Of a stretch of 60,125 nt of DNA, positions 44,345 to 53,113 are shown in pieces. Position 1 is the stretch's first letter; each line of letters opens with the position of its first letter. The stretch covers positions 1 to 60,125 of the forward strand of contig NZ_JAAGKO020000053.1 of the NCBI RefSeq assembly GCF_027947535.2. Direction: 5' to 3'. A program made the translations under genes and the position numbers. This DNA is from Streptantibioticus silvisoli. GTDB taxonomy: Bacteria; Actinomycetota; Actinomycetes; Streptomycetales; Streptomycetaceae. The notes under the pieces were generated by a model that saw nothing but the letters and a program-made list of their open reading frames with translations, made no database searches and was not told the origin of the DNA.

Positions 44345-45310
44345 ATGCGCGCGCTTCTCGTGGCCAACCCCAAAGCCACCACCACCAGTGCGCGGACCCG
44401 TGACGTCCTGATCCACGCGCTGGCGAGCGATCTGAAGCTGGAGGTCGTCGTCACCGAGTTCCGCGGCCATGCCCGGGACGCGGCACGGCGGGCGGCCGAC
44501 GACGGCGGGATCGACCTGGTGGTGGCGCTCGGCGGCGACGGCACCGTCAACGAGGTCGTCAACGGACTGCTGCACGACGGTCCGGCCGAGGGGCTGCCCG
44601 GCATCGCCGTGGTGCCCGGCGGCAGCACCAACGTCTTCGCCCGCGCCCTCGGGCTGCCCAACGACCCCGTGGAGGCCACCGGCGCGCTGCTGGACGCGTT
44701 GCGCGACGGCAGTGAACGCACCATCGGTCTGGGATTGGTGAGCGGTACTCCGGGAACCGAGGACGAAGGCGTTCCCTCTCGCTGGTTCACCTTCTGCGCC
44801 GGGCTCGGATTCGACGCCGGAGTGGTCGGCCGGGTGGAACAGCAGCGGGTGCGCGGCAAGAGATCGACACACGCTCTCTACGTTCGTCAGGTCATGCGTC
44901 AATTCGCTGGTGAACGGAACCGTCGACACGGAACCATCACGCTGAGCGAACCCGGTGCGGAAAGCCTGACGGATCTCGCGCTGGCCATAGTCTGCAACAC
45001 CTCGCCGTGGACCTTTCTGGGCAACCGGCCGGTCTACGCGTCGCCCCGCGCGTCCTTCGACACCGCCCTTGACGTGCTCGCTCTCGGCCGGCTGTCGCCC
45101 TCGGCGGTGGCGATGAGCGCGGCCCAGCTGCTGATGTCGAGCCCCGAACGGGGGCCGCGCGGCAAGCACGTCGCGAGCCTGCACGACCTGACGGACTTCA
45201 CCTTGCATTCCCAGGCGCCACTGCCCTTTCAGGTAGACGGAGACCACCTGGGACTGCGAACGAGTGCAACCTTCAGAGGTGTTCGGCGAGCACTGCGTGT
45301 GATTGTGTGA
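44345..45310 (+). CDS. Diacylglycerol kinase-family lipid kinase
   Basis: 321-residue cytosolic or peripheral lipid kinase of the DAGK catalytic-domain family. MRALLVANPKATTTSARTRDVL begins the fold; VVALGGDGTVNEVVNGLL is the nucleotide site and VVPGGSTNVFARALGLPNDP follows. C-terminal strands include ALAIVCNTSPWTFLGN and PFQVDGDHLGLRTSATF. It phosphorylates diacylglycerol or a related lipid; the exact substrate is not clear. The ATG at 44345 opens the conserved N-terminus. The gene is followed by wblE, as in S. coelicolor. Confidence 0.9.
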   Translation: MRALLVANPKATTTSARTRDVLIHALASDLKLEVVVTEFRGHARDAARRAADDGGIDLVVALGGDGTVNEVVNGLLHDGPAEGLPGIAVVPGGSTNVFARALGLPNDPVEATGALLDALRDGSERTIGLGLVSGTPGTEDEGVPSRWFTFCAGLGFDAGVVGRVEQQRVRGKRSTHALYVRQVMRQFAGERNRRHGTITLSEPGAESLTDLALAIVCNTSPWTFLGNRPVYASPRASFDTALDVLALGRLSPSAVAMSAAQLLMSSPERGPRGKHVASLHDLTDFTLHSQAPLPFQVDGDHLGLRTSATFRGVRRALRVIV

Positions 45311-45632
45311 GTGGGAGAGGCCAAAGTCCTTTCACTCGAACGTTTAGCCTCACCTGCACCCCATGGAAGTACGGCTGTGACTGAGGCGACACCGAGGATT
45401 CAAAAAAAACTTCTCGGAAGGGGTTGTATCCGTCGCCGAGGTTTGCGAGGCTCTTCTTGGCGATCGGGACGGCCCTCCATCAGGTGTCCCCCTTGAGAGC
45501 CCGAATCTTCCTCTTACCCACGCGGTCCGTGCCAGGAGACTGGTGTGCCGTGCTGTGTTCGTTGGAGGATTCGTGAAAGCGTTCACATTCACAAGCACAA
45601 GCACAGTGCCAGCAACAGGAGTTGGAGCAGAC
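45311..45632 (+). promoter_or_regulatory. Promoter and leader region of wblE
   Basis: 320 bp without a gene between the lipid kinase and wblE. It is less GC-rich than its surroundings and contains AAAAAAAACTTC near 45405 and several short inverted words. The promoter of wblE should lie here, but I cannot assign boxes with confidence. Confidence 0.5.
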
Positions 45633-45890
45633 ATGGACTGGCGTCATCGCGCCATTTGCCGCGAAGAAGACCCCGAGCTCTTCTTCCCGATCGGCAACAC
45701 CGGTCCTGCGCTGCTGCAGATCGAGGAAGCCAAGGCCGTCTGCCGCCGCTGCCCCGTCATGGAGCAGTGCCTGCAGTGGGCGCTGGAGTCCGGACAGGAC
45801 GCCGGCGTCTGGGGTGGCCTCAGCGAGGACGAGCGTCGCGCCATGAAGCGCCGCGCCGCCCGCAACCGGGCCCGCAACGTCAGCGCCTGA
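45633..45890 (+). CDS. wblE: WhiB-family iron-sulfur transcription factor WblE
   Basis: 85-residue WhiB-like protein. Cys9, Cys37, Cys40 and Cys46 ligate the [4Fe-4S] cluster (C-x27-C-x2-C-x5-C). The G(V)WGGLSEDERR turn follows, with a basic C-terminus (KRRAARNRARN) for DNA contact. The sequence, beginning MDWRHRAICREEDPELFFPIGNTG, is almost that of WblE/WhiB1, which binds the primary sigma factor region 4 and senses NO. The ATG at 45633 has GGAG upstream. Confidence 0.95.
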   Translation: MDWRHRAICREEDPELFFPIGNTGPALLQIEEAKAVCRRCPVMEQCLQWALESGQDAGVWGGLSEDERRAMKRRAARNRARNVSA

Positions 45891-46025
45891 CGTTCACCGC
45901 CCCCCAGTGCTGGGCGTAGCGCCGCCGTACACCACACGTACGGAACGCCAGGCCCGTCCCCGAGCCGCAGCGCGCAGCCCTCATTCGCGCAGCAGTCACA
46001 CACAGGACACACAGCAGTAAGCGAC

Positions 46026-46056
46026 AAGCCCCGGCCGACGATCTCGGCCGGGGCTT
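46026..46056 (+). terminator. Hairpin terminator after wblE
   Basis: A perfect 13-bp stem (AAGCCCCGGCCGA / TCGGCCGGGGCTT) with a five-base loop, followed by CTTGCTG, 135 bp after the wblE stop. Confidence 0.88.
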
Positions 46057-46091
46057 CTTGCTGCCCGGAATCCGCGGCGCTGTACGGGAGT

Positions 46092-46124
46092 CGTACGTCA
46101 CCGGTACGTCACCGGTACGTCACC
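46092..46124. repeat. 11-bp tandem repeat GGTACGTCACC, three copies
   Basis: Three head-to-tail copies with a fourth TACGTCACCG near 46137. They lie between wblE and the histidine kinase gene. Possibly a protein-binding array, or just slippage. Confidence 0.8.
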
Positions 46125-46278
46125 GGGAGGAAGTCGTACGTCACCGCACGGGAGCCGGAGTGCTCCCGTACCGGAGTTGGTACCCCGGCCGGGAGCCAGG
46201 AGCGGGGCTTCCGGAGGTGTCAAGGGGGCGCGGGTGGCGGTGGGGTGGCGTGCGGGGTGAACCGCGCGCCCCCGCGCG

Positions 46279-47745
46279 CTACTTGGCGCTCACTTCCAGC
46301 GGGAGGTCCAGCAGCACCCGGGTACCGCCGCCCGGCGCCGCGAGCATGTCGAACGTGCCGCCCAGCTCCCCCACCACCAGGGTGCGGACGATCTGCAGGC
46401 CGAGGTTGCCGGCCCGTTGCGGGTCGAAGCCCTCCGGCAGGCCGCGGCCGTCGTCGACGACGGTGACCCGCAGCGCGTCGTCGGCGCGGTCCGCGGCCAC
46501 CTCCACGGTGCCCTGCGCGCTCGGACCGAAGCCGTGCTCCAGGGCGTTCTGCAGCAGTTCGGTCAGCACCATGGACAGCGGCGTGGCGGTCTCGGCGGTG
46601 AGGATGCCGAACCGGCCGCTGCGCCGGGCGGTCACCCGGCCCGGTGAGAGTTCGGCGACCATGGAGATGACCCGGTCGGCGATGTCGTCGAACTCGACGC
46701 GCTCGTCCAGGTTCTGCGACAGCGTCTCGTGGACGATCGCGATGGAACCGACCCGGCGCACCGCCTCGTCCAGCGCGCCGCGCGCCTTGTCGTCGTCCAT
46801 CCGCCGGGCCTGGAGGCGCAGCAGGGCGGCCACGGTCTGCAGGTTGTTCTTCACCCGGTGGTGGATCTCCCGGATGGTGGCGTCCTTGGTCATCAACTCC
46901 CGCTCGCGGCGGCGCAGTTCGGTGACGTCACGCAGCAGGACCAGCGAGCCGACCCGCACGCCCTTCGGCTTGAGCGGGATGGTGCGCAGCTGGATGACGC
47001 CGTCGCCGCCCTCCACCTCGGTCTCGCGCGGCGCCCAGCCGCTGGCCAGGCTCGCCAGCGACTCGTCCACCGGTCCCTTGGCGGGCGCGAGGTCGGCGGT
47101 GGTCTGGCCCAGGTGCAGCCCGACCATGTCGGTGGCCAGCCCCAGCCGGTGGTAGGCGGACAGCGCGTTGGGGCTGGCGTACTGCACGAGGCCGTCCGCG
47201 TCCAGCCGGATCAGCCCGTCGCCGGCCCGCGGCGAGGCGTCCATGTCGACCTGCTCGGAGGGGAACGGGAAGGAGCCCGCGGCGATCATCTGCGCCAGGT
47301 CGGAGGCGCTCTGGAGGTACGTCAGCTCCAGCCGGCTCGGGGTCCGCACGGTCAGCAGGTTGGTGTTGCGCGCGATCACCCCCAGGACCCGGCCCTCGCG
47401 CCGCACCGGAATGGACTCCACCCGCACCGGCACCTCCTCGCGCCACTCCGGGTCGCCCTCCCGCACGATCCGCCCCTCGTCCAGCGCGGCGTCCAGCAGC
47501 GGACGGCGGCCGCGCGGCACGAGCCGGCCGACCATGTCGTCCTGGTACGAGGTCGGCCCGGTGTTGGGCCGCATCTGCGCGACGGAGACGTAACGGGCCC
47601 CGTCCCGGGTCGGCACCCACAGCACGAGGTCGGCGAAGGAGAGGTCGGACAGCAGCTGCCACTCGGACACCAGCAGGTGCAACCACTCCAGGTCGGAGTC
47701 GTCGAGGTCGGTGTACTGGCGCACGAGGTCGTTCATGGAGGGCAC
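46279..47745 (-). CDS. PdtaS-type sensor histidine kinase (HisKA_2/HWE-like)
   Basis: 488-residue cytosolic kinase. An N-terminal GAF domain (about 20-150, FADLVLWVPTRDGARYVSVAQM) and a PAS domain (about 175-275, DADGLVQYASPNALSAYHRLG) are followed by the HisKA_2 dimerisation box EIHHRVKNNLQTVAALLRLQARR with the phosphoacceptor at His295/296. The HATPase domain follows (VLTELLQNALEHGF, VVDDGRGLPEGF, GNLGLQIVRTLV). Like M. tuberculosis PdtaS it should signal to an ANTAR-type response regulator, which is not in the window. Start: GTG 47745 (VPSMNDL) or ATG 47736, neither with a clear ribosome site. A DasR-box-like sequence lies 95 bp upstream. Confidence 0.9.
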   Translation of the reverse strand: MPSMNDLVRQYTDLDDSDLEWLHLLVSEWQLLSDLSFADLVLWVPTRDGARYVSVAQMRPNTGPTSYQDDMVGRLVPRGRRPLLDAALDEGRIVREGDPEWREEVPVRVESIPVRREGRVLGVIARNTNLLTVRTPSRLELTYLQSASDLAQMIAAGSFPFPSEQVDMDASPRAGDGLIRLDADGLVQYASPNALSAYHRLGLATDMVGLHLGQTTADLAPAKGPVDESLASLASGWAPRETEVEGGDGVIQLRTIPLKPKGVRVGSLVLLRDVTELRRRERELMTKDATIREIHHRVKNNLQTVAALLRLQARRMDDDKARGALDEAVRRVGSIAIVHETLSQNLDERVEFDDIADRVISMVAELSPGRVTARRSGRFGILTAETATPLSMVLTELLQNALEHGFGPSAQGTVEVAADRADDALRVTVVDDGRGLPEGFDPQRAGNLGLQIVRTLVVGELGGTFDMLAAPGGGTRVLLDLPLEVSAK

Positions 47746-48477
47746 GGGGGCGAGCGTACCGTCACCACAACCGGCCCCCGCTTCCCGCTGTTCACCGCCG
47801 GTTCCCCGGCCGGCCGCCGCACAGGTGTGGACAGCGCGTAATGGTCTAGTCCACAATGGGTGCCAGATGCATCCGTCCTCCCCGCACAGGAGGACGGAGC
47901 CTGGCCGGCGGCGCGATCTGCCCTGACTGCGCGGTCGGCCCGGCACCGGTCGGCACCACCGGCCACGGGGCACCGCACACCCCGTGAATACCCGGCGCCG
48001 ACGGCAGGCGTGGGCTGCGGCGCCGAACGGGCTGAGGGTCCCGTTGGGTGCCGCGGCCCTTGTTTGCTGCCTTTTTTGTGTTCGCTCGCCGCCGGGCGCT
48101 TTACCCGCTGTCGACACTCCTCCTCGCACGGTCACTCGTCCCTCGCTCCCTCCTCCTCGTCGCTTTCGACACCGGCGCGCCCTTTGGCTCGCTCACCCCA
48201 CGCCATCCCGGCTGACGTCTTCGGCCCATCACGGACCCGGCCGACGCCATCGGCACGTCACCGGTCGCGGCTGACGCCTTCCGACCAGCACCGTCCCCGA
48301 CCAACGCCTTCGGCCGCTCACGCACTCGGCTGAGCGCCTTCAGCTCATCGCACCGGTCTCCCGCACGGCAACCCCCGCACCGCCAACGAACCCTCACGCA
48401 CGCGGCTGGGCGCCTTCGGCCGCTCACGCACCTGCCATCCCCCGCACCGCCGGCGGCATCCCCCGGCTCCGCCGGAA
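47746..48477. other. 730-bp intergenic region upstream of the kinase gene
   Basis: Holds the kinase promoter and a dre-like box (47840-47855). Further left, 48160-48440 contain degenerate repeats of the type CTCACGCACxCGGCTGAxCGCCTTC. No gene is supported. Confidence 0.5.
47840..47855. promoter_or_regulatory. DasR-responsive element-like box upstream of the kinase gene
   Basis: AATGGTCTAGTCCACA matches the dre consensus ACTGGTCTAGACCACT at 13 of 16 positions, including the TGGTCTAG half and CCA. It sits 95 bp before the PdtaS-type kinase start. dasR is 9 kb away on the right. Confidence 0.6.
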
Positions 48478-49725
48478 CTACGTCGCCGGCCAGTCCGTTG
48501 CGCGCAGTGAAGCGCTCCGCGTGGCGGGGACGAGTGCGGCCGTCAGCAGGGCGGCCAGGACCGCGAACGTGACGGCGGGGGAGGTGTGGTCCACCAGCAG
48601 GCCGCTGCCGAGCAGGCCGGCCGGCATGCCGAGCATGAAGAGGTTCATGGTGGCGGAGACCACCCGGCCGCGCAGGGCGTCGTCGACGCGCTGGAAGATC
48701 AGGACGTCGATCATGACGCGCAGCGCCGGCAGGGTCAGCATCATCACCGCAAGCGACAGGAAGACGGTGACCGGGCCGCCGGGCAGCAGGGGGGCGAACA
48801 GCAGGGGGACGCAGGCCCAGGTGGAGATCAGCAGGAGCTTGCCGGGGCGCATCATGCGGTGCAGGCGGCCGATGAGGAACGCGCCGGCGATGCCGCCGAC
48901 CGCCTCGCCGGACAGGGCGAGGCCGATGCCGCCGGAGGCGGTGTGGTGCGAGCGCAGCAGGACGACGACGGGCAGGGTGACCGCCATGGCGGTGACGTTG
49001 AGCGCGCAGGCGACGGCGAGGGTGGGGCGCAGTTCGCGGCTGCGGGCGAGGTAGCGCAGGCCCTCCAGCGCGCCGCCGCCGGGGCCGCCGCCGCGTCGGC
49101 CGCCGGCCCGGCCGTCGAACCTCACCAGGCAGGCGGCGAGGAAGGCGGTGAAGGAGCCGAGGGCGGTGCCGATGAAGGGGGCCATCCGAGCGAGGCCGAA
49201 CAGCAGGCCGGCGACGGGCGGGCCGATGAGGCCGGCGCCGTTGGAGCGGGCCTCGTCCTGGGCCAGCGCCTGCCGCAGCTGGGCCTGCGGTACGACGGAG
49301 CGCACCGCGAGCAGCCGGCTGGGCGCGCCGTAGGCGGTGGCGGCGCCGATGGAGACGGCGACCAGCATGGTCTGGGCGACCGTCAGGCAGTGCAGCCACA
49401 GGGCGACCGGGATGCTGGAGGTGATCAGGCAGCGGATACCGTCGGCGATGATCAGGACCTTGCGGCGGTCGCAGCGGTCGGCGATCGAGCCGCCGTGCAG
49501 GCCGAAGGCGAGGGTGGCCGCCAGCTGCACCGCGCCGAACGCGCCGGCGACGGACGGCGAGCCGGTCATCGACAGCAGGAGGAGCGGGTAGGCGGTGTCG
49601 GCCATCCGGGCGCCGAGCAGGGACGCGGCGGAGCCGGCCCACAGGGTCTGGAAGCGCGCGTTGCGGCGCAGTGAGGGAGGGCTTCGGGTGGTTAACACCG
49701 TTCCGCCGACGTCGGTCTGCGTCAT
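48478..49725 (-). CDS. MFS transporter, drug-export type
   Basis: 415-residue major facilitator with about 10-12 hydrophobic segments. Typical features are LWAGSAASLLGARMADTAYPLLLL in helix 1, the loop motif DRCDRRKVLIIADG between helices 2 and 3, and a cytoplasmic mid-loop (FDGRAGGRRGGGPGGG). It resembles the MFS_3/enterobactin-exporter-like group of small-molecule efflux proteins. The ATG at 49725 has a GGGAGGGG ribosome site. Divergent from an ArsR-type regulator whose operator probably lies between them. Substrate unknown. Confidence 0.9.
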   Translation of the reverse strand: MTQTDVGGTVLTTRSPPSLRRNARFQTLWAGSAASLLGARMADTAYPLLLLSMTGSPSVAGAFGAVQLAATLAFGLHGGSIADRCDRRKVLIIADGIRCLITSSIPVALWLHCLTVAQTMLVAVSIGAATAYGAPSRLLAVRSVVPQAQLRQALAQDEARSNGAGLIGPPVAGLLFGLARMAPFIGTALGSFTAFLAACLVRFDGRAGGRRGGGPGGGALEGLRYLARSRELRPTLAVACALNVTAMAVTLPVVVLLRSHHTASGGIGLALSGEAVGGIAGAFLIGRLHRMMRPGKLLLISTWACVPLLFAPLLPGGPVTVFLSLAVMMLTLPALRVMIDVLIFQRVDDALRGRVVSATMNLFMLGMPAGLLGSGLLVDHTSPAVTFAVLAALLTAALVPATRSASLRATDWPAT

Positions 49726-49787
49726 CGCCGTGCCCCTCCCCAGGACGCGCCGCCGCCGGCGATCGCACGCGTCATTCACGTTTGCGC

Positions 49788-49813
49788 CAATGCTCACGCC
49801 TGCGTGATCGTTG
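49788..49813. promoter_or_regulatory. Imperfect inverted repeat in the MFS/arsR divergent promoter
   Basis: CAATGCTCACGC and GCGTGATCGTTG form an inverted repeat with 10 of 12 matches and a two-base centre. It is midway between the divergent starts (49725 and 49848) and is the likely operator of the ArsR-type protein. Confidence 0.62.
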
Positions 49814-49847
49814 CGCAAGAGCCGCACGACGAGGAGGGGACGGCCCG

Positions 49848-50471
49848 ATGACATCCCGGGCGGGAGAACGCGAGGTGGGGGACGTGGGGACGCTGAAGGC
49901 GCTCGCCGATCCCCTGCGGCTGGCGATGCTGGGCGCGTTGATGCGGCCGGACGCCGGGCCGATGACGGTCAAGGAGATCGCGGCCGAACTGGAGGAGCCG
50001 CCGACCAAGCTGTACCGGCACATCAAGCAGCTGGAGCGCTCGGGGCTGGTCGTGGTGGCCGGTACCCGGCTGGTGTCGGGGATCGTGGAGAGCCGTTACG
50101 CGGCGGCGCAGGAGGCGCTGCGGCTGTCGCGGCGGATGTTCTCCGGCGGGACGGCCGAGCCGTCGGACGGGCTGGGCGTGCTGCTGGCGGCGGTCGACGT
50201 ACTGGGGCGCGATCTGCGGCGGCAGTTCGGCGCGGGGCGGCTGGAGCTGGCCGGGCGGCCGGACGGGCCGGGCGGGGCGCCGGCGTTCGCGCACCTGACG
50301 ATGCGGCTGTCGCCGGAGCGGCTGGGCGTGCTGCGCGAGCGGCTGGTGGCGCTGGCGACGGAGTTGCACGAAGAGGGTGACTCCCCCGGCGCGGACACCG
50401 TGGAGGTCACCCTCTTCTCCCTGCTGTACGGGCTGGACCCGGCGCCGGGCGGGGTCAGCGGGTCTCGGTGA
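49848..50471 (+). CDS. ArsR/helix-turn-helix family transcriptional regulator
   Basis: 207 residues. An N-terminal winged helix is clear (LKALADPLRLAMLGALMRPDAGPMTVKEIAAELEEPPTKLYRHIKQLERSGLVVVAGTR). The C-terminal region (90-207) is helical and may bind a ligand; no Cys-based metal site is present. The ATG at 49848 follows GAGGAGGGG. The stop lies inside the end of the convergent SIS gene (17-bp overlap). It probably represses the divergent MFS exporter. Confidence 0.87.
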   Translation: MTSRAGEREVGDVGTLKALADPLRLAMLGALMRPDAGPMTVKEIAAELEEPPTKLYRHIKQLERSGLVVVAGTRLVSGIVESRYAAAQEALRLSRRMFSGGTAEPSDGLGVLLAAVDVLGRDLRRQFGAGRLELAGRPDGPGGAPAFAHLTMRLSPERLGVLRERLVALATELHEEGDSPGADTVEVTLFSLLYGLDPAPGGVSGSR

Positions 50472-51525
50472 CCTTGGCCAGCGCGCGGGGGGCGTCCGGG
50501 TCCTGGCCGCGGGCGATGGTGATCTCGTGGGCCAGCAGTTGCAGCGGGATGATCTCCAGCACCGGCTGGACCTCCTCCGCGACGCCCTCGGTCGGCAGCA
50601 CGAAGCCGGCGGAGGCCGCGTCGACCTGGGCCTTGTCGCCGATGACCATCAGGTCGGCGCCGCGGCCGCGCAGCCGTTCCAGCACCGGTTGCAGGGCCTG
50701 GCCGCCCTTGCCGTCCGGGACGATGGCGATGACCGGCGAGACGTTGTCGACCATGGCCAGCGGGCCGTGCAGCAGGTCGGCGCCGGAGAAGGACAGCGCG
50801 GGGATGTAGCTGGTCTCCATCAGCTTCAGCGCGGCCTCCTTGGCGGTCGGGTAGCCGTAGCCGCGAGAGGTGAGCACCAGGCGTTCGGCGAACCGGTAGC
50901 GCGCGGCGAGCGAGCGCACCTCGTCCTGCCGGGCGATGATCCGCGCGGCCAGGTCGGGCAGCACCCGGGCGGCCGCGCCGTCGCCGCCGCGCAGTCCTTC
51001 CACGAAGAGGTATAGCGCGAGGAGTTCGGCGGTGTACGTCTTGGTGGCGGGCAGCGCCTTCTCCGGGCCGGCCAGCACGTCGATGTGGAACTCGGAGACC
51101 GCGGCCAGCGGCGAGGCGGCGTTGTTGGTGACCGCCAGCGTGATCGCGCCGGCCTCGCGGGCGGCCTGCGTGGAGGCGACCAGGTCGGGCGATCCGCCGG
51201 ACTGGCTGATGGTGATCACCAGCACGTCGCTCAGGTCGGGCCGGGCGCCGTAGGCGGTGGTGGTCGACATCGAGGTGAGTCCGGCGGGCTTGCCGAGCAG
51301 GATCTCGATGAGGTACTTGGCGTACAGCGCCGCGTTGTCGGAGGTGCCGCGCGCGGTGAGCAGCACGAACCGTGGGTTGCGGGCCGCGATCGCGGCGGCG
51401 GTCTCGCGGATGCGCGGGCCGCCCTCGTCCAGGACGCGCCGCAGGACGTCCGGCTGCTCGGCGATCTCACCGGCCATGATCCGGCCCGGGATGTCGGGGT
51501 GCCCGGTCGGTTGGGTGGCGGTCAT
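50455..51525 (-). CDS. Double-SIS-domain amino-sugar isomerase/deaminase (NagB-II-like)
   Basis: 356 residues with two SIS domains (about 40-175 and 205-340). Motifs are ARGTSDNAALYAKYLIE, ISQSGGSPDLVASTQAAREAG and SRGYGYPTAKEAALKLMETSYI followed by FSGADLLHGPLAMV. The sequence aligns with the isomerase half of GlmS but lacks the glutaminase domain, like SIS-type glucosamine-6-phosphate deaminases (NagB-II) or AgaS. Position directly after dasD suggests conversion of amino-sugar phosphate to fructose 6-phosphate and ammonia. I recall S. coelicolor having a NagB-type deaminase gene at this place. ATG 51525 lies 3 bp after GAAGG; the gap to dasD is 49 bp. Confidence 0.87.
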   Translation of the reverse strand: MTATQPTGHPDIPGRIMAGEIAEQPDVLRRVLDEGGPRIRETAAAIAARNPRFVLLTARGTSDNAALYAKYLIEILLGKPAGLTSMSTTTAYGARPDLSDVLVITISQSGGSPDLVASTQAAREAGAITLAVTNNAASPLAAVSEFHIDVLAGPEKALPATKTYTAELLALYLFVEGLRGGDGAAARVLPDLAARIIARQDEVRSLAARYRFAERLVLTSRGYGYPTAKEAALKLMETSYIPALSFSGADLLHGPLAMVDNVSPVIAIVPDGKGGQALQPVLERLRGRGADLMVIGDKAQVDAASAGFVLPTEGVAEEVQPVLEIIPLQLLAHEITIARGQDPDAPRALAKVTETR

Positions 51526-51574
51526 GCCTTCGGCCTCCATCGGGTGTGGTGGTGCGTTGTTCCTGGCCGCGGGC

Positions 51575-53113
51575 TCACGGTGCGGCGGGCCGCCCGGCGA
51601 TGACCTCGGCCGCCGCCAGGCCGCAGACCCGGGCCGCGCCGTGGGTCGCGATGTGCAGCGCGCCGGTGGGCGGCGCCTGCGGTACGCCCATCTCGACGAC
51701 GACCGATCCGGGCCGGGCGTCGAGCACGGCGTGCAGCACGTCCGCCATCCAGCGGTACCGGTGGACGTCGCGGACCACGACGACGATCCTACGGTCGCCC
51801 GCCTGGTCGAGCACGCGTGCGGTCAGGCCGGCGGTGCCGAGGACGTCGGCGTCGTCGGCGCGGTGGGTCGCGGTGGTCGTGCCCGGCAGCAGCCGGGCCA
51901 GTTCGGCGGCGACGCCCCACGGGGTCTGGTCGCCGACCGCGATGTTGGCGACCGGGGTGAGGGCCGCGACGTGCACCGGCCCGTCCGGCGCGCGGTGGCC
52001 GGCGGCGCCGGTGACGGTCAGCGCGCGCCGCGCGGCGGTGAGGCCGACGGTGTCGTCCTCACCGGTGGCGGCGGAACCGCCCTCGGCGCGGCGGGCGGCG
52101 GCCCAGGTGCCGAGTTCACGGACCCGGCGGGCGGCGTCGGCGAGGCGCTCCTCGGGGAGTTCGCCGCTGCGGACCGCCTCGACGAGGGCGTCGCGCAGCC
52201 GCAGTACGGTCTCCTCGTCGCACAGTCCGCCGCCCACGCAGATCGCGTCGGCGCCGGCCGCCAGGGCCAGCACGGTGCCGTGCTCGATGCCGTAGCCGGC
52301 GGAGATGGCGCGCATCTCGATGCCGTCGGTGACGATGAGGCCGTCGAAGCCGAGTCCGCCGTCGGCGGGCGCGGCACGCAGCAGCCCGGTGAGCGCGGCC
52401 GGGCTCAGCGTGGCGGGCCGGGCGCGGTCGACGGCGGGCAGCAGGATGTGCGCGCTCATCACCGCCTTCGTGCCGGCCGCCAGCGCCGCGCGGAACGGTA
52501 CGAGTTCCCGTACCCGCAGGGTGTCGAGGTCGGCGTCGACCCGCGGCAGGTCGTGGTGGGAGTCGATGGAGGTGTCGCCGTGCCCGGGGAAGTGCTTGAC
52601 GCAGGCAGCGACCCCGGCGCGCTGCATGCCGGTGATGTACGCGGCGGTGTGCCGGGCGACCAGCTGCGGGTCGGCGCCGAAGGAGCGCACGCCGATGACC
52701 GGGTTGCCGGGGTTGGAGTTGACGTCGGCGGACGGCGCCCAGTTGAGGTTGACCCCGCAGGCGGCGAGCCGGCGGCCCAGGGCGGCGGCGACCCGGTCGG
52801 TCAGTGCGGGGTCGTCGACGGCGCCGAGCGCGTGGTTGCCGGGGAAGGAGGAGCCGGTGCGGACCTCCAGGCGGGTGACGTCGCCGCCCTCCTCGTCGGC
52901 GGCGACGATGACGTCGGGCACCTCGGCGCGCAGCCGGGCGGTGAGCGCCGCGACCTGCTCGGGGGTATCGATGTTGCGGCCGAACAGCGCGACGGCGCCG
53001 AGTCCCTCGCCGAGCCGGCGCAGCACCCAGTCGGGCGCGGTGGTGCCGGTGAAGCCGGGTTGCAGGACGGCGAGGGCGTCCCGGGTGAGGGTCGGGGAGC
53101 TCACGATGGTCAT
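51575..53113 (-). CDS. dasD: GH3 beta-N-acetylhexosaminidase, DasD-like
   Basis: 512-residue intracellular exo-enzyme (no signal peptide) of glycoside hydrolase family 3. The bacterial NagZ-type motif KHFPGHGDTSIDSHHDLP carries the catalytic His on its loop. The nucleophile Asp lies in GLIVTDGIEM. The Asp-lined substrate region is near AADEEGGDVTRLE, and a C-terminal alpha/beta domain follows (from about 350). Cleaves imported N,N'-diacetylchitobiose to GlcNAc. The ATG overlaps the dasC stop by four bases (ATGA), so it belongs to the das transport operon. Confidence 0.9.
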   Translation of the reverse strand: MTIVSSPTLTRDALAVLQPGFTGTTAPDWVLRRLGEGLGAVALFGRNIDTPEQVAALTARLRAEVPDVIVAADEEGGDVTRLEVRTGSSFPGNHALGAVDDPALTDRVAAALGRRLAACGVNLNWAPSADVNSNPGNPVIGVRSFGADPQLVARHTAAYITGMQRAGVAACVKHFPGHGDTSIDSHHDLPRVDADLDTLRVRELVPFRAALAAGTKAVMSAHILLPAVDRARPATLSPAALTGLLRAAPADGGLGFDGLIVTDGIEMRAISAGYGIEHGTVLALAAGADAICVGGGLCDEETVLRLRDALVEAVRSGELPEERLADAARRVRELGTWAAARRAEGGSAATGEDDTVGLTAARRALTVTGAAGHRAPDGPVHVAALTPVANIAVGDQTPWGVAAELARLLPGTTTATHRADDADVLGTAGLTARVLDQAGDRRIVVVVRDVHRYRWMADVLHAVLDARPGSVVVEMGVPQAPPTGALHIATHGAARVCGLAAAEVIAGRPAAP

